A DNA stretch of 64,000 nucleotides. Source: Coleophoma eucalyptorum. Its lineage: Eukaryota > Ascomycota > Leotiomycetes > Helotiales > Dermateaceae. Positions 25,201-34,309 of this stretch are shown in pieces. The translations under genes were made by a program, and so were the position numbers. Location: contig JALRME010000036.1 of assembly GCA_026120035.1 (NCBI GenBank), positions 186,001 through 250,000 of the forward strand, in the 5' to 3' direction. Each line of letters begins with the position of its first letter. The first letter of the stretch is position 1. Under the pieces are notes generated by a model that was not told the origin of the DNA, made no database searches, and was given only the letters and a program-made list of their open reading frames with translations.

Positions 25201-25940
25201 TTGAGCTGATGGCTTTTCTTTGCAGATCCTGACATCTCGATAGGCGTCTTGGTGGGGGGATTCTGTAATACGTGATTTGAGTCGGCTTGCAGTTGTTTTT
25301 TGTTCTTTGGAATAGACGCTGGCCGCAAATCTGCCTGGCTTGATGCTCGAGCTGATGCCTGACTAAATAAGGTCTCGAGAGCAGGGAACTCATCATCCGG
25401 TTCGACTTCGATTTCAGCTCCGGTACACGATTTTGATCGCTGGCCGCCGTTAGAGAATTGCTGGACTTCTTTCCGAGAGCTCTCCCAAGCCCAACCCCTC
25501 ACGGATGACCTCCGTTCGTCTTCTGAGTCCGCTATTTCATCCCCAATTCTGGGGCTCTGCGGGCGACGTAACGACTCATTTCTTCTGTTATTGGAAGCGT
25601 TAGAGCCCAAGGGAAAGCCTCTGGTTGCAACAGCGTGTCTACTCAGAGGAGAATACTTAAGTCGTTTCCCATGACTGGCCTCATTGCTTCCTGGGATTTT
25701 GGGGGTGCTTGGTCTCCCACGCATCTCAAGTCCTGCCAACGGCCCACGCCCGCCAGGTCGATCTACTCGGCTTAGAGAATTCGGGCCCCAATTTGCACCG
25801 GAGCCTTTCGATGGTATTTCAAGACTTGTTGAAAACTGTAGACTATTACTCAAGCTAATCACATCTCCAGGTTTCGACGTTGGCAATGGCGTCTCGTTGT
25901 CGGATAAAGTCAGGTCGATTGTGGTGACTTGCGGTGCCAT
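22279..25940 (-). CDS. kmt6: Histone H3K27 methyltransferase, EZH2/KMT6 (PRC2 catalytic subunit)
   Basis: Methylates H3 Lys27 for facultative heterochromatin. Four exons (25940-24759, 24703-23489, 23433-23035, 22968-22279), all joined between codons, give 1,161 aa. Residues 1-394 are Ser/Pro-rich and probably disordered. A middle region has a SANT-like stretch (WTNEEEDLLKAIT, near 675). The CXC domain runs from about 800 to 868 with its Cys runs (CIHSGPCRKGCPCF, CSDECQRTFTGCSCH). SET follows at about 898-1025: KIKGAGYGLFIGE, DEYVGE, NKSRYINHADE and GEELLFDYGEEF. Canonical NHS reads NHA here, but the Asn-His pair and the Tyr are kept. The C-terminus is a long acidic and basic tail of about 130 residues, more than animal EZH2 has. 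The acceptor of intron 1 was set so that a TAG in the other option is avoided. Confidence 0.93.
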
Positions 25941-27272
25941 TTTGGAGCATTAGCAGTGGATATCTAGATAGTAGATCCTAATATCCAGAATGATCGCGAT
26001 CATCTCACTTGGATTAGAGGCAGCACTTGATCGTCGCGTATAAAGTTGAGTTCCTTTCCAGAAAGACTGCTTGGAGGGTCATTTCACGTGACCCTGAAAA
26101 CATGTCTCGAGATATCGTAGGAAGTCCTGATCAAAGCAAATAGCACGCCATTCGTTGTTGGTAGGGCACAGAGTGTCTGATGGATGGGTCATGCACGAAA
26201 AGGATCGAAAAAGTCGCGAGCGGTTGGAGAAAACGCGTCTGCTTTGTTGACGGGGTCAAAGAGTCAGAGAAGAGACTTGCAAGAACTAAGTGACCGGTTC
26301 AAAGACCAGGACTTAGTAGCAGAATTGGCGGAGCAGAAGGTCAGAAATACTCGAGGCAGTTGAGGGCTGGTGTTTTGAAGGTAGCAGTAAGTAAGAAATC
26401 AGCTAAACAGCGTATTGATAGTCTAGGCTTTTAGACGCGCGGATATTTAGCGCGACATTGCCAGTAAACGAAGGTAGTTAATGCCCGAATATGCAGGCAC
26501 GATTTGAGGCATCATCAACCAATCTGCGCAAGGTTCGTAAAGGCACGCAACGGGTTAGGCTAACGACCATGATTACTCGGATTGTGCTATTTCAGCGCTG
26601 GTGCGTAATGAATTCAAATCGGCTTCCGTCTCAAATCGTCACATGGTGTCATGACGCAAATTCTCATTGCTTAGTGGAGCGCCCACGACACAAAAATACA
26701 ATTCGAGGCTGATATTGTTTGACATTGGCGTTGCGGGACACCGCAGCCGAAAGCAGCTCTCAGAGCTCCTGAGGCCAGCTCAATTCAGCACAGGGTATAG
26801 AAGCGAACAAACAAGACTCTTCAACCATCAGACACACAAATGCGAGAAAAGGAAAACTCAATAGTTGGGATCGTGCAAATCAAGGGTCCAAATTGCAGGG
26901 AACTCGGATTAGAAAGACATGATGTTCCCTGTGACAATCCCAAGAATGTGGAGTGAGCTTGTGTGAGGGCGATCCAGAACGCACCTTTGTTCGCGGGCGC
27001 CCTACGTCATTGTAGACGATCCGAGCTATCTTCAGTTTCTGGTTGTCCCGGCGCCCCTTCCTTCCACGCTACGAGACATACACTCCCTGTTCTTCCACAT
27101 CTACGAGAGCGTCTTCTTCTACATAACAACCTCTTCGAAGCCCCAATTCCTCCTTCGCAATCCTCGTGAAACCTCTCTTTCCAATACTATCCCGAATCAA
27201 TCCTCAATCGTATGTTGTCACCTAGCCGGCTGCGCAGATCCCGACTCTAACTCCATCAACAGACCACACAAG
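25941..27272. promoter_or_regulatory. Divergent promoter region kmt6 / pil1
   Basis: About 1.3 kb between divergent starts. It includes a CACGTG box within TCACGTGAC at 26085-26093, flanked by GGGTCA...TGACCC arms. A CT-rich stretch at about 27050-27205 precedes a likely 5'-UTR intron of pil1. No other gene is seen. Confidence 0.55.
27210..27262 (+). other. Probable 5'-UTR intron of pil1
   Basis: GTATGT donor at 27210, CTCTAAC branch-like sequence near 27245-27251 and CAACAG acceptor ending at 27262, ten bases before the ATG. Its length (53 nt) matches the coding introns here. Needs transcript support. Confidence 0.55.
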
Positions 27273-28763
27273 ATGCATCGAACATATTCTATGAGGCAGT
27301 CGCGCGCTCCTACCGTAAGCTTTCCCATTCTTTGTGGCAAGAATCGTCGCAAGCATGAAAGAACACGTACTGATTTTACTCGCAGGCGTCGCAGCTACAG
27401 GTATTTCGATAAGCACCCCGCCCATTTCTCCAAATCTAATTGTATCGCAGAACCCTCCTCCACCATCTTCCAGCACAAAGTCCGGTAGACTCTTCGGCAG
27501 AGGCGGTCTTGGTAAGTATACAATTCTTTCTGCATCCCAGACTGCTGGTTCGGTGCTGTCGGCCGCCATAAGACCAGCTTGTTCAAATAGCATTGGCTTG
27601 GTCGACTTGTGCATCTGTGGGCTGTAGATGTGTGCGCGACACGTTTTTCCTGCGCAATCAGTTCTCTGTCGCAGTAGAACGTTGTCTTGCACCCCGACTA
27701 ACAAATTTTCTAGGCCATGCCATTCGTCATAAGACTGCCGGCCAGTTCGGCCCAGATCTCGCGAAGAAGCTCTCCCAGCTTGTCAAAATGGAGAAGAATG
27801 TCATGCGTAGCATGGAACTTGTTGGAAGAGAACGTATGGAGGTTGCTGTATGTAACAGTTATTCACCTACCTTTCCGTACTGATTTTAGCATAGCAACAA
27901 CTCTCCATTTGGGGCGAGGCATGTGACGAAGACGTCTCAGATGTCACCGACAAACTTGGTGTCTTACTCTACGAAATTGGTGAGCTTGAGGATCAGTATG
28001 TTGATCGTTACGATCAATACCGTGTTACCATCAAGAGCATCCGCAATATCGAAGCTTCCGTCCAACCCAGCAGAGACCGTAAGTCAAGCAAAAACGCGCA
28101 CATGTAAATACTTTACTAACGTATACTACAGGCAAGCAAAAGATCACTGACCAAATTGCTCAATTGAAATACAAGGAGCCCAATTCCCCCAAAATAGTTG
28201 TTCTTGAGCAAGAGCTTGTACGTGCCGAAGCGGAGTCTCTTGTCGCCGAGGCTCAACTTTCCAACATCACTCGCGAGAAGCTAAAGGCAGCTTATACCTA
28301 CCAATTCGACGCTCTTCGTGAGCACTGCGAGAAGTTAGCAATTATTGCTGGATATGGGAAGCACCTTCTCGAGCTTGTTGACGATACACCAGTCACTCCT
28401 GGTGAGACTCGTGCTGCATACGATGGATACGAAGCGTCCAAGGCGATCATCCAGGATTGCGAGGATGCTCTCACCAACTGGGTAGATGCAAATGCTGCCG
28501 TTTCCTCCAAACTGTCCACTCGGGCTCGTACTCTGTCTCAGCGAAGACGCAACAATATTCAACGTAATGCAGATGGCCATGATCTTACTGGGCAAGATGC
28601 ACCAATGAACGACCGAGAGTCTGGCCTGTGGATTCCGGCCAGTGAACATAAGGGTGACGAATATGAGGATGAGGATGATGAGGAGGAGGTTGGCGCCCAC
28701 TCCATCAACGAGAGCGATGTGAATGGCGAGAGCAGAGGTCGTCAAGAAGCTGTTGCTGCATAG
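27273..28763 (+). CDS. pil1: Eisosome core protein Pil1 (BAR domain)
   Basis: Builds the membrane furrows (eisosomes) at the plasma membrane. Six exons (27273-27314, 27386-27400, 27451-27511, 27714-27847, 27895-28078, 28132-28763) give 355 aa. The N-terminus [14 protein letters not shown], then ASQLQ from a 15-nt microexon, then [19 protein letters not shown] matches the family's N-terminal segment. The BAR region covers about residues 40-275, with blocks [20 protein letters not shown] and [20 protein letters not shown] and the helical [21 protein letters not shown]. The tail is acidic ([11 protein letters not shown]). Intron 3 is long (202 nt); the others are 47-71 nt. Phosphorylation of the Ser-rich N-terminus is expected from the family. 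Confidence 0.95.
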
Positions 28764-29508
28764 CTTGCGACCATCACGATACCACGTTCTCGGAGTTGAG
28801 GGTTGTCAATTCAATTGCGTGTATACCACTCCCATTCTGCTTTTCATTTTCCTTTTCGACCTGGGTAATAATGTTTGTTTTCGGGCGAGGCGAGGAGACA
28901 ACGGGTGAAAATGGGAGGTAAATCAAATGTTTGAATGTACTTCTACTCAGCTTTTGCAACTAATCACATTATATGACCGTATTGAAACACTAAATTTACT
29001 GATATCGGCTTCACCAGTGATGTGGGTAAGGTAGATGTTATACTTCATAGACCATTGCGCCTTTTTATGTCGACCTAACCACCAAATCTATATCAGAAAT
29101 AGAGGTCATATCATTTTCAATTGTTGAAATTCTTAAGATATCGTTAACTTAATGATTAATTTTGGTTTGAGAATTGTAGTATCAATACCCCTGATATGAA
29201 TTGTCTACGAGTTGCTACACCCACTGGTTTCCTAATGACACTAGGTCATGGCTTCGAAGGTGCCTTTTAAGTCGATCCCCTGGCAATTTTCACCTCTCTT
29301 TGTCATATTTGTCTGCCCTCCAATGCTATTCTGAAGCTAAATTCGAGTAAATGTCTCTCTGTCCGTCAGAGATATCTCATAGGCAAATCATCCGTTCTGG
29401 GGACTGGAAATCTAGCCATAAACCAGTCTGTCCCACACGATGTGCTTGAAAATTGTCGTCAGGCAATGGAGGTTCATTGCCTGTACTGGCTTGAGTCTCT
29501 CGATCCTC
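28764..29508. other. Convergent 3' region pil1 / naa38
   Basis: About 745 bp between converging stop codons. Moderately AT-rich between 28970 and 29200. No gene is seen. Confidence 0.5.
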
Positions 29509-29885
29509 TCACTTCCCACGCATCTGGCTTGCAAATTCCTCAAGCTCGATCTTTTCAATGTATACACCCGGCACAACAACCAGTCCCAAATACCGACTTG
29601 TCATCTCCTTCACAATCTTGCCAGCTTCCTCCTCCAATTCACTGGTTTTTGGTGCTGGTGGGATTCGATACTCGAATGTATGTGCGAGGATTATGTTCTG
29701 GTCCTGATTGGAGATATTAGATGGGCTTATCGTTCTGGATGGACAAAGGAAGAGAGAGGAGGGCCCGCTCTTACAGAGTCGGTGCATCTAAATTGACCAA
29801 GAAACATGCGGGTATCGTTGGTATACACTCTTAATGTTTTGTTGAGTAATGATGACAAATAATCCTCCGCCTGGGCTTTCTCCAT
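29509..29885 (-). CDS. naa38: NAA38/LSMD1 (Mak31-like), LSM-fold auxiliary subunit of the NatC N-acetyltransferase
   Basis: Small accessory subunit of NatC, which acetylates nascent proteins at the ribosome. Two exons, 29885-29775 and 29703-29509, give 101 aa, and no single open frame shows the whole protein. Exon 1 carries the Sm1-like part (LLNKTLRVYTNDTRMFLGQFRCTD). Exon 2 begins DQNIILAHTFEYRIP and ends with the Sm2-like RYLGLVVVPGVYIEKIELEEF. The intron (GTAAGA...CAATCAG, 71 nt) falls between codons at the loop where relatives read C-T-D-x-D-x-N-I-I-L. It lies divergent to the Rad2 gene with 327 bp between starts. Confidence 0.88.
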
Positions 29886-30212
29886 CTTGAGTTGTCCTGG
29901 ACTGTAACGTCGCTGGAGGGTTGGATTGATTCAATACCATACGATAAGATTTTCTTATCGTGGTAGAAAAGCACGTGATCTGGCGTCAAAGGATCTCGTC
30001 ATAGGCAGCGACTTTATACTGTTGAATGCTTCATGCAGTTATTCCTCACCTTACTATACCTTTATAGTACTCCATTTACGATGCTCGCATCCTCTTGTTT
30101 GAGCAAGTCTCGAAACTATATCTCACCCTGCGTCTGAAGTTGCACAGGTCTATCAAGGTACTCATGACCTAATTTCATTTCGCATGGCCAACGCGTCAGA
30201 GATCTTGTCGAG
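29886..30212. promoter_or_regulatory. Compact divergent promoter naa38 / rad2
   Basis: 327 bp shared between two divergent start codons. It contains a palindrome at 29941-29961 with GATA cores and a CACGTG at 29972-29977. Confidence 0.6.
29941..29961. promoter_or_regulatory. Palindrome with opposed GATAAG cores
   Basis: Perfect 9-bp arms ACGATAAGA and TCTTATCGT around a TTT spacer. Each arm holds a GATAAG core of the kind bound by fungal GATA factors. It lies in the naa38/rad2 divergent promoter. Binding is inferred. Confidence 0.6.
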
Positions 30213-33200
30213 ATGGGTGTTACAGGGCTCTGGTCCATCGTTCAGCCATGCGCACGACCGATCAAGCTTGAGACGCTGAATCGAAAACGCCTTGCCGTAG
30301 ATGCATCGATCTGGATCTATCAATTTCTGAAAGCTGTCCGCGACAAAGAAGGAAACGCGTTACGAAACTCCCACGTCGTGGGGTTCTTCCGAAGAATATG
30401 CAAGCTCCTGTTTTTTGGCATCAAACCAGTGTTCGTCTTTGACGGTGGAGCGCCGGTGCTGAAGAGGCAGACTATACTGGGCAGGAAGAAGAGGCGAGAG
30501 GGAAGGAGGGAGGATGCTGTCAGAACTGCTGGAAAGCTTTTGGCGGTGCAGATGCAGAGGAGAGGGGAAGAAGAGGCGGAAAAAAGAAAGAAGCAAAGAG
30601 GACTTGCTTCAGCAAGTACCGCAGTCGAAGATGGCGAAGAACCATTACCGGCGGACCTGGTCTATGTGGACGAGATTGGTATGTCTAATACCGAGCGGCA
30701 AAAAACCAGACAGTTTCGTAAGACGGACGCATATCATCTACCAGACCTGACAAATGGCATTGAGGGCATGGGCCAGCCGAACGATCCTCGTATTATGAGT
30801 GCGGAGGAATTGGAGGAATACGCAAGACAATTCCACAACGGAGAGGATGTCAATCTCTACGACTTCAGCAAGATTGACTTCAATGGCGAATTCTTCATGA
30901 GTTTGCCAGCTGGAGATCGGTACAATATCCTGAATGCTGCTCGCTTAAGGAGTAGGCTCAGAATGGGCTTATCTAAAGAACAATTGGAAGAGATGTTCCC
31001 TGATCGAATGGCATTCAGTCGTTTCCAGATTGAAAGAGTTCGTGAACGAAACGAGTTGACACAACGCTTGATGAACCTCAATGGCATGAATGACGTAGAT
31101 ACCTTAAGCGGCAGTGGTAGAATTGCAGGAGAAAGGGGGAGGGAATATGTACTTGTCAAGAATGATGGTGTGGAGGGAGGCTGGGCTTTAGGTGTAGTAA
31201 GCACCGATAAAAGCGTTGGTGAGAGGAATAAACCGATCGATGTTGATGCCTTGCATCAAAAAGTGAAAGAGAACGAGGCCGAAGAATCTGAGGAGGATTT
31301 TGAAGACGTGCCTGTGGAAGGGTTGAACAGGCTGCCAAAATTGAAGGTTGACGGGCCACAAAATCCTACATATGATTCATTTCAAGCACAGGAACTCGCG
31401 AGGCAGAGAAAGCAATTTTACAATGCTCGAAATGAGGCGGGTCCTTCGAAACGGCAAAGGATAGAGCCTGAGAACACCGATTCTTTATTCATCGATTCTG
31501 AGATGCCGACTGTATCTAATCCTGTCTACGACTCTGAAGAAGAAGATTTGAATAGGGCCATTGCTATGTCACTACAGAAAGACGATGTGGCTGGACGAGA
31601 TGGTGACTCGGATGAAGACCACCTTAATGAAGCAATTGCTTTGTCACTTCAAAAGAATCATCATCAGGAGTCTGAACCAGAAGATGACTTCGAGGACATT
31701 ATGATGCCACAATATGAGCAGCGAGCGGTAGAGGCACCCAAGCCAATCATCAACAACAGTGGGAGAATGGTCGCACATATTGTGAACAACAGAGCCAATG
31801 CCGCAGTGCCGAAACGGAAGGCTGCTGAGAGTGATGACAGTGACAGTGATATGGACCTCCAGTCTGCTTTAGCCGCAGCTAGGAAACAAAAGGCTCCAGC
31901 TAGAAGATCAAATCCTGCACTTGTACTGACCAACCAAAAGAACCCATTCGACGGCCCATTGCCATTTGAGAAACTTGATTTCAAGAGCTCCATATTCGGG
32001 AAGAAGTTTAACGGTCCAAAACCCGTGGCGGATGTTCCTGGAGGAGATGGTGCCCATGATGAGGCAGGAGGATTTGAGAAAGGCCCTGTAGATGAGGCGC
32101 CTAAACCTCTTCCTCCGTGGCTTGTTGGAACTGGTGATATCAGATTCCAGGTCGAGGAACAGCAGAGGAGAGACCTTGAGCTGAACAATGCTGACCGGGA
32201 GAGAGCACTGGAAGAGGATAGAATATATCAACGTGATCATGGCATCATTGAACTAGAGTCATCAGATGACGATGGTAGCGATATTGAGATCGTTAGTGCA
32301 ACGTCGCCCAGACCACACGTTGCGGCTGCTATGGATAATATTGCTGCAGTCGTACGAGCTAGCCCAGAAAAGGGGAATGTTCCGGAGAATGTGCAGGTCG
32401 TCCTGGAAGAAAATGAAGAGCAGCCCCAGATCCAAATGAATGACAATGATGATAGCGAAGTTGTGGACTGGTCAGAAAGCGAGAATGGAGACTCTGTTGT
32501 GAAAGAAAGAAAGGCTGTTGATGATTCTTTAACTATCACGGAAAATCTTGATCCCAGGAGGCTTCTTCCAAGGTCCCCATCGCCGGAGTTTGAAAATGTT
32601 GAAATTTCAAAACCAACGTCAAATATGGAGGAACGTCTTCAAGCCGAGCCCAGACCTGGCAGCATCTCACCGGAGTTTAAAGACATTAACATGCCGGATG
32701 GAAATGCCGGGCTCTCATCGACTTCGCACGCAGTTTCGACTCTGCCAAATGAGGACCCCTTTGATCACCAAAATGACGACGGAGACGGCGTTGACTTTGG
32801 TGACTTCAGCGATCCTGAAGATGAAGAGTTGTTAGCCCAGCTCGCTACAGAGGCAGAAGAGCACGCTCGATTTGCAAGCACATTGAATAACAAGTCAGAA
32901 CGTGAAAACCAAGAGGCTTACGAGCGGGAGCTTAAGCAATTGCGATCACAGCAGAAGAAGGATCGCCGGGACGCAGATGAAGTCTCTCACATTATGATCA
33001 CCGAATGTCAAGCCCTCTTACGCCTTTTTGGTATTCCATATATCACTGCGCCAATGGAGGCAGAAGCACAATGTGCTGAGCTTGTCAATCTTGGTCTGGT
33101 GGATGGCATAGTGACTGATGATTCTGATATTTTCTTGTTCGGCGGAACTCGTGTTTACAAAAATATGTTCAACAGCAACAAGTTTGTCGAATGTTACCTC

Positions 33201-34079
33201 TCTGCTGATTTGGAGAAGGAGCTCTCCTTATCGCGAGAACAGCTTATAGCAGTGGCTCATTTGTTAGGCTCGGATTACACAGAAGGACTGCCTGGCGTAG
33301 GACCAGTCACCGCCTTGGAAATTATTTCCGAGTTTCCCTCCGCAGAAGGTCTTCAAGGTTTTAAGGAATGGTGGACAGCAACTCAACACTCCAAAAAACC
33401 CTTACCAGAAGATATTGGTTCTACATTTCGCAAGAAATTTCGCCGCTCCCAAGCCACCAAGCTTTTCCTACCACCAGCCTTCCCATCTTCTGCAGTTACA
33501 GAGGCATATATGAAACCGGATGTGGATTCCACACCAGAGTCATTTCAATGGGGAGTCCCAGACTTAGACAGTCTACGTGACTTCCTTATGGCCACGATTG
33601 GTTGGTCACAAGAAAGGACTGATGAAGTTCTCGTACCTGTTATCCGTGACATGAACCGTCGAGAAACTGAAGGAACACAGAGTAACATTACACGTTTCTT
33701 TGATGGCGGTGTTGGGCTTGGCGCTCAAAGTATCGCTCGCGAAAGAGATGTTGGAAGTAAGCGTATGAAGGATGCAGTTAGTAAATTGAGGGCCAGGAAG
33801 AGTGGTAGTGCACGAGGTTCAACTCCAGCATTGAGCGGTACTTTTGGTGATGAGGCCGCTGTATGGGCAAAAAAGAACGATTTAAGTTTTACAGAACGAG
33901 AGAGAGAAAAGTCGATGAAGGGTCGGGGAAAGAAAGGCAAGAATGCTGCCTCTGTTGCCCCAGAGGTTGAGACTGGGGACACAAATGATGAGGCTCTTGA
34001 TGGAAATGACGACGGTGAATCCGAGAAGCGTAGTGTAGGGCAGAATAAGCCATCCGGGAAAAGGAAGAGGACGACATAA
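30213..34079 (+). CDS. rad2: DNA repair endonuclease XPG/Rad2 (rad13-like)
   Basis: Structure-specific nuclease that makes the 3' incision in nucleotide excision repair. A single exon of 1,288 codons. The XPG N-domain is at residues 1-100: MGVTGLWSIVQP, DASIWIYQFLKA and PVFVFDGGAPVLKR. A long acidic spacer of about 820 residues follows, with two ubiquitin-interacting-like motifs (LNRAIAMSLQK near 446-456, LNEAIALSLQK near 472-482). The XPG-I domain begins near 927, with metal-binding MEAEAQCAEL (948-957) and TDDSDIFLFG (968-977). The helix-hairpin-helix LGSDYTEGLPGVGPVTA follows. A PIP box QSNITRFF sits at 1156-1163 and a basic end KRKRTT at the terminus. The length and long spacer distinguish it from FEN1 and Exo1. 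The lack of introns contrasts with its neighbours. Confidence 0.95.
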   Translation: MGVTGLWSIVQPCARPIKLETLNRKRLAVDASIWIYQFLKAVRDKEGNALRNSHVVGFFRRICKLLFFGIKPVFVFDGGAPVLKRQTILGRKKRREGRREDAVRTAGKLLAVQMQRRGEEEAEKRKKQRGLASASTAVEDGEEPLPADLVYVDEIGMSNTERQKTRQFRKTDAYHLPDLTNGIEGMGQPNDPRIMSAEELEEYARQFHNGEDVNLYDFSKIDFNGEFFMSLPAGDRYNILNAARLRSRLRMGLSKEQLEEMFPDRMAFSRFQIERVRERNELTQRLMNLNGMNDVDTLSGSGRIAGERGREYVLVKNDGVEGGWALGVVSTDKSVGERNKPIDVDALHQKVKENEAEESEEDFEDVPVEGLNRLPKLKVDGPQNPTYDSFQAQELARQRKQFYNARNEAGPSKRQRIEPENTDSLFIDSEMPTVSNPVYDSEEEDLNRAIAMSLQKDDVAGRDGDSDEDHLNEAIALSLQKNHHQESEPEDDFEDIMMPQYEQRAVEAPKPIINNSGRMVAHIVNNRANAAVPKRKAAESDDSDSDMDLQSALAAARKQKAPARRSNPALVLTNQKNPFDGPLPFEKLDFKSSIFGKKFNGPKPVADVPGGDGAHDEAGGFEKGPVDEAPKPLPPWLVGTGDIRFQVEEQQRRDLELNNADRERALEEDRIYQRDHGIIELESSDDDGSDIEIVSATSPRPHVAAAMDNIAAVVRASPEKGNVPENVQVVLEENEEQPQIQMNDNDDSEVVDWSESENGDSVVKERKAVDDSLTITENLDPRRLLPRSPSPEFENVEISKPTSNMEERLQAEPRPGSISPEFKDINMPDGNAGLSSTSHAVSTLPNEDPFDHQNDDGDGVDFGDFSDPEDEELLAQLATEAEEHARFASTLNNKSERENQEAYERELKQLRSQQKKDRRDADEVSHIMITECQALLRLFGIPYITAPMEAEAQCAELVNLGLVDGIVTDDSDIFLFGGTRVYKNMFNSNKFVECYLSADLEKELSLSREQLIAVAHLLGSDYTEGLPGVGPVTALEIISEFPSAEGLQGFKEWWTATQHSKKPLPEDIGSTFRKKFRRSQATKLFLPPAFPSSAVTEAYMKPDVDSTPESFQWGVPDLDSLRDFLMATIGWSQERTDEVLVPVIRDMNRRETEGTQSNITRFFDGGVGLGAQSIARERDVGSKRMKDAVSKLRARKSGSARGSTPALSGTFGDEAAVWAKKNDLSFTEREREKSMKGRGKKGKNAASVAPEVETGDTNDEALDGNDDGESEKRSVGQNKPSGKRKRTT

Positions 34080-34309
34080 TGAAAAGATAGATCATTATCA
34101 AGATCAAAGTTTGGATTAGCCACAAGACATGGTGTCTGATTCATGCCTGTCCATGTGGCGTGCACTTGGTTTCTGCTAACGACTTAACGACTAACGACCG
34201 CATGGAGCCTAATAAGCCCTTCTAATTACCCATGCACCAATAACTCAAAAAATAAATAAAAATTCATTATCATCACTCGTCAGAGGCTCCGCTTCATGTG
34301 CACTTCCAA

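Noticed and set aside
4752..25940. Cac2 and KMT6 as a chromatin gene cluster
   Set aside because: About 15 kb and several unrelated genes separate them. No sign of shared regulation.
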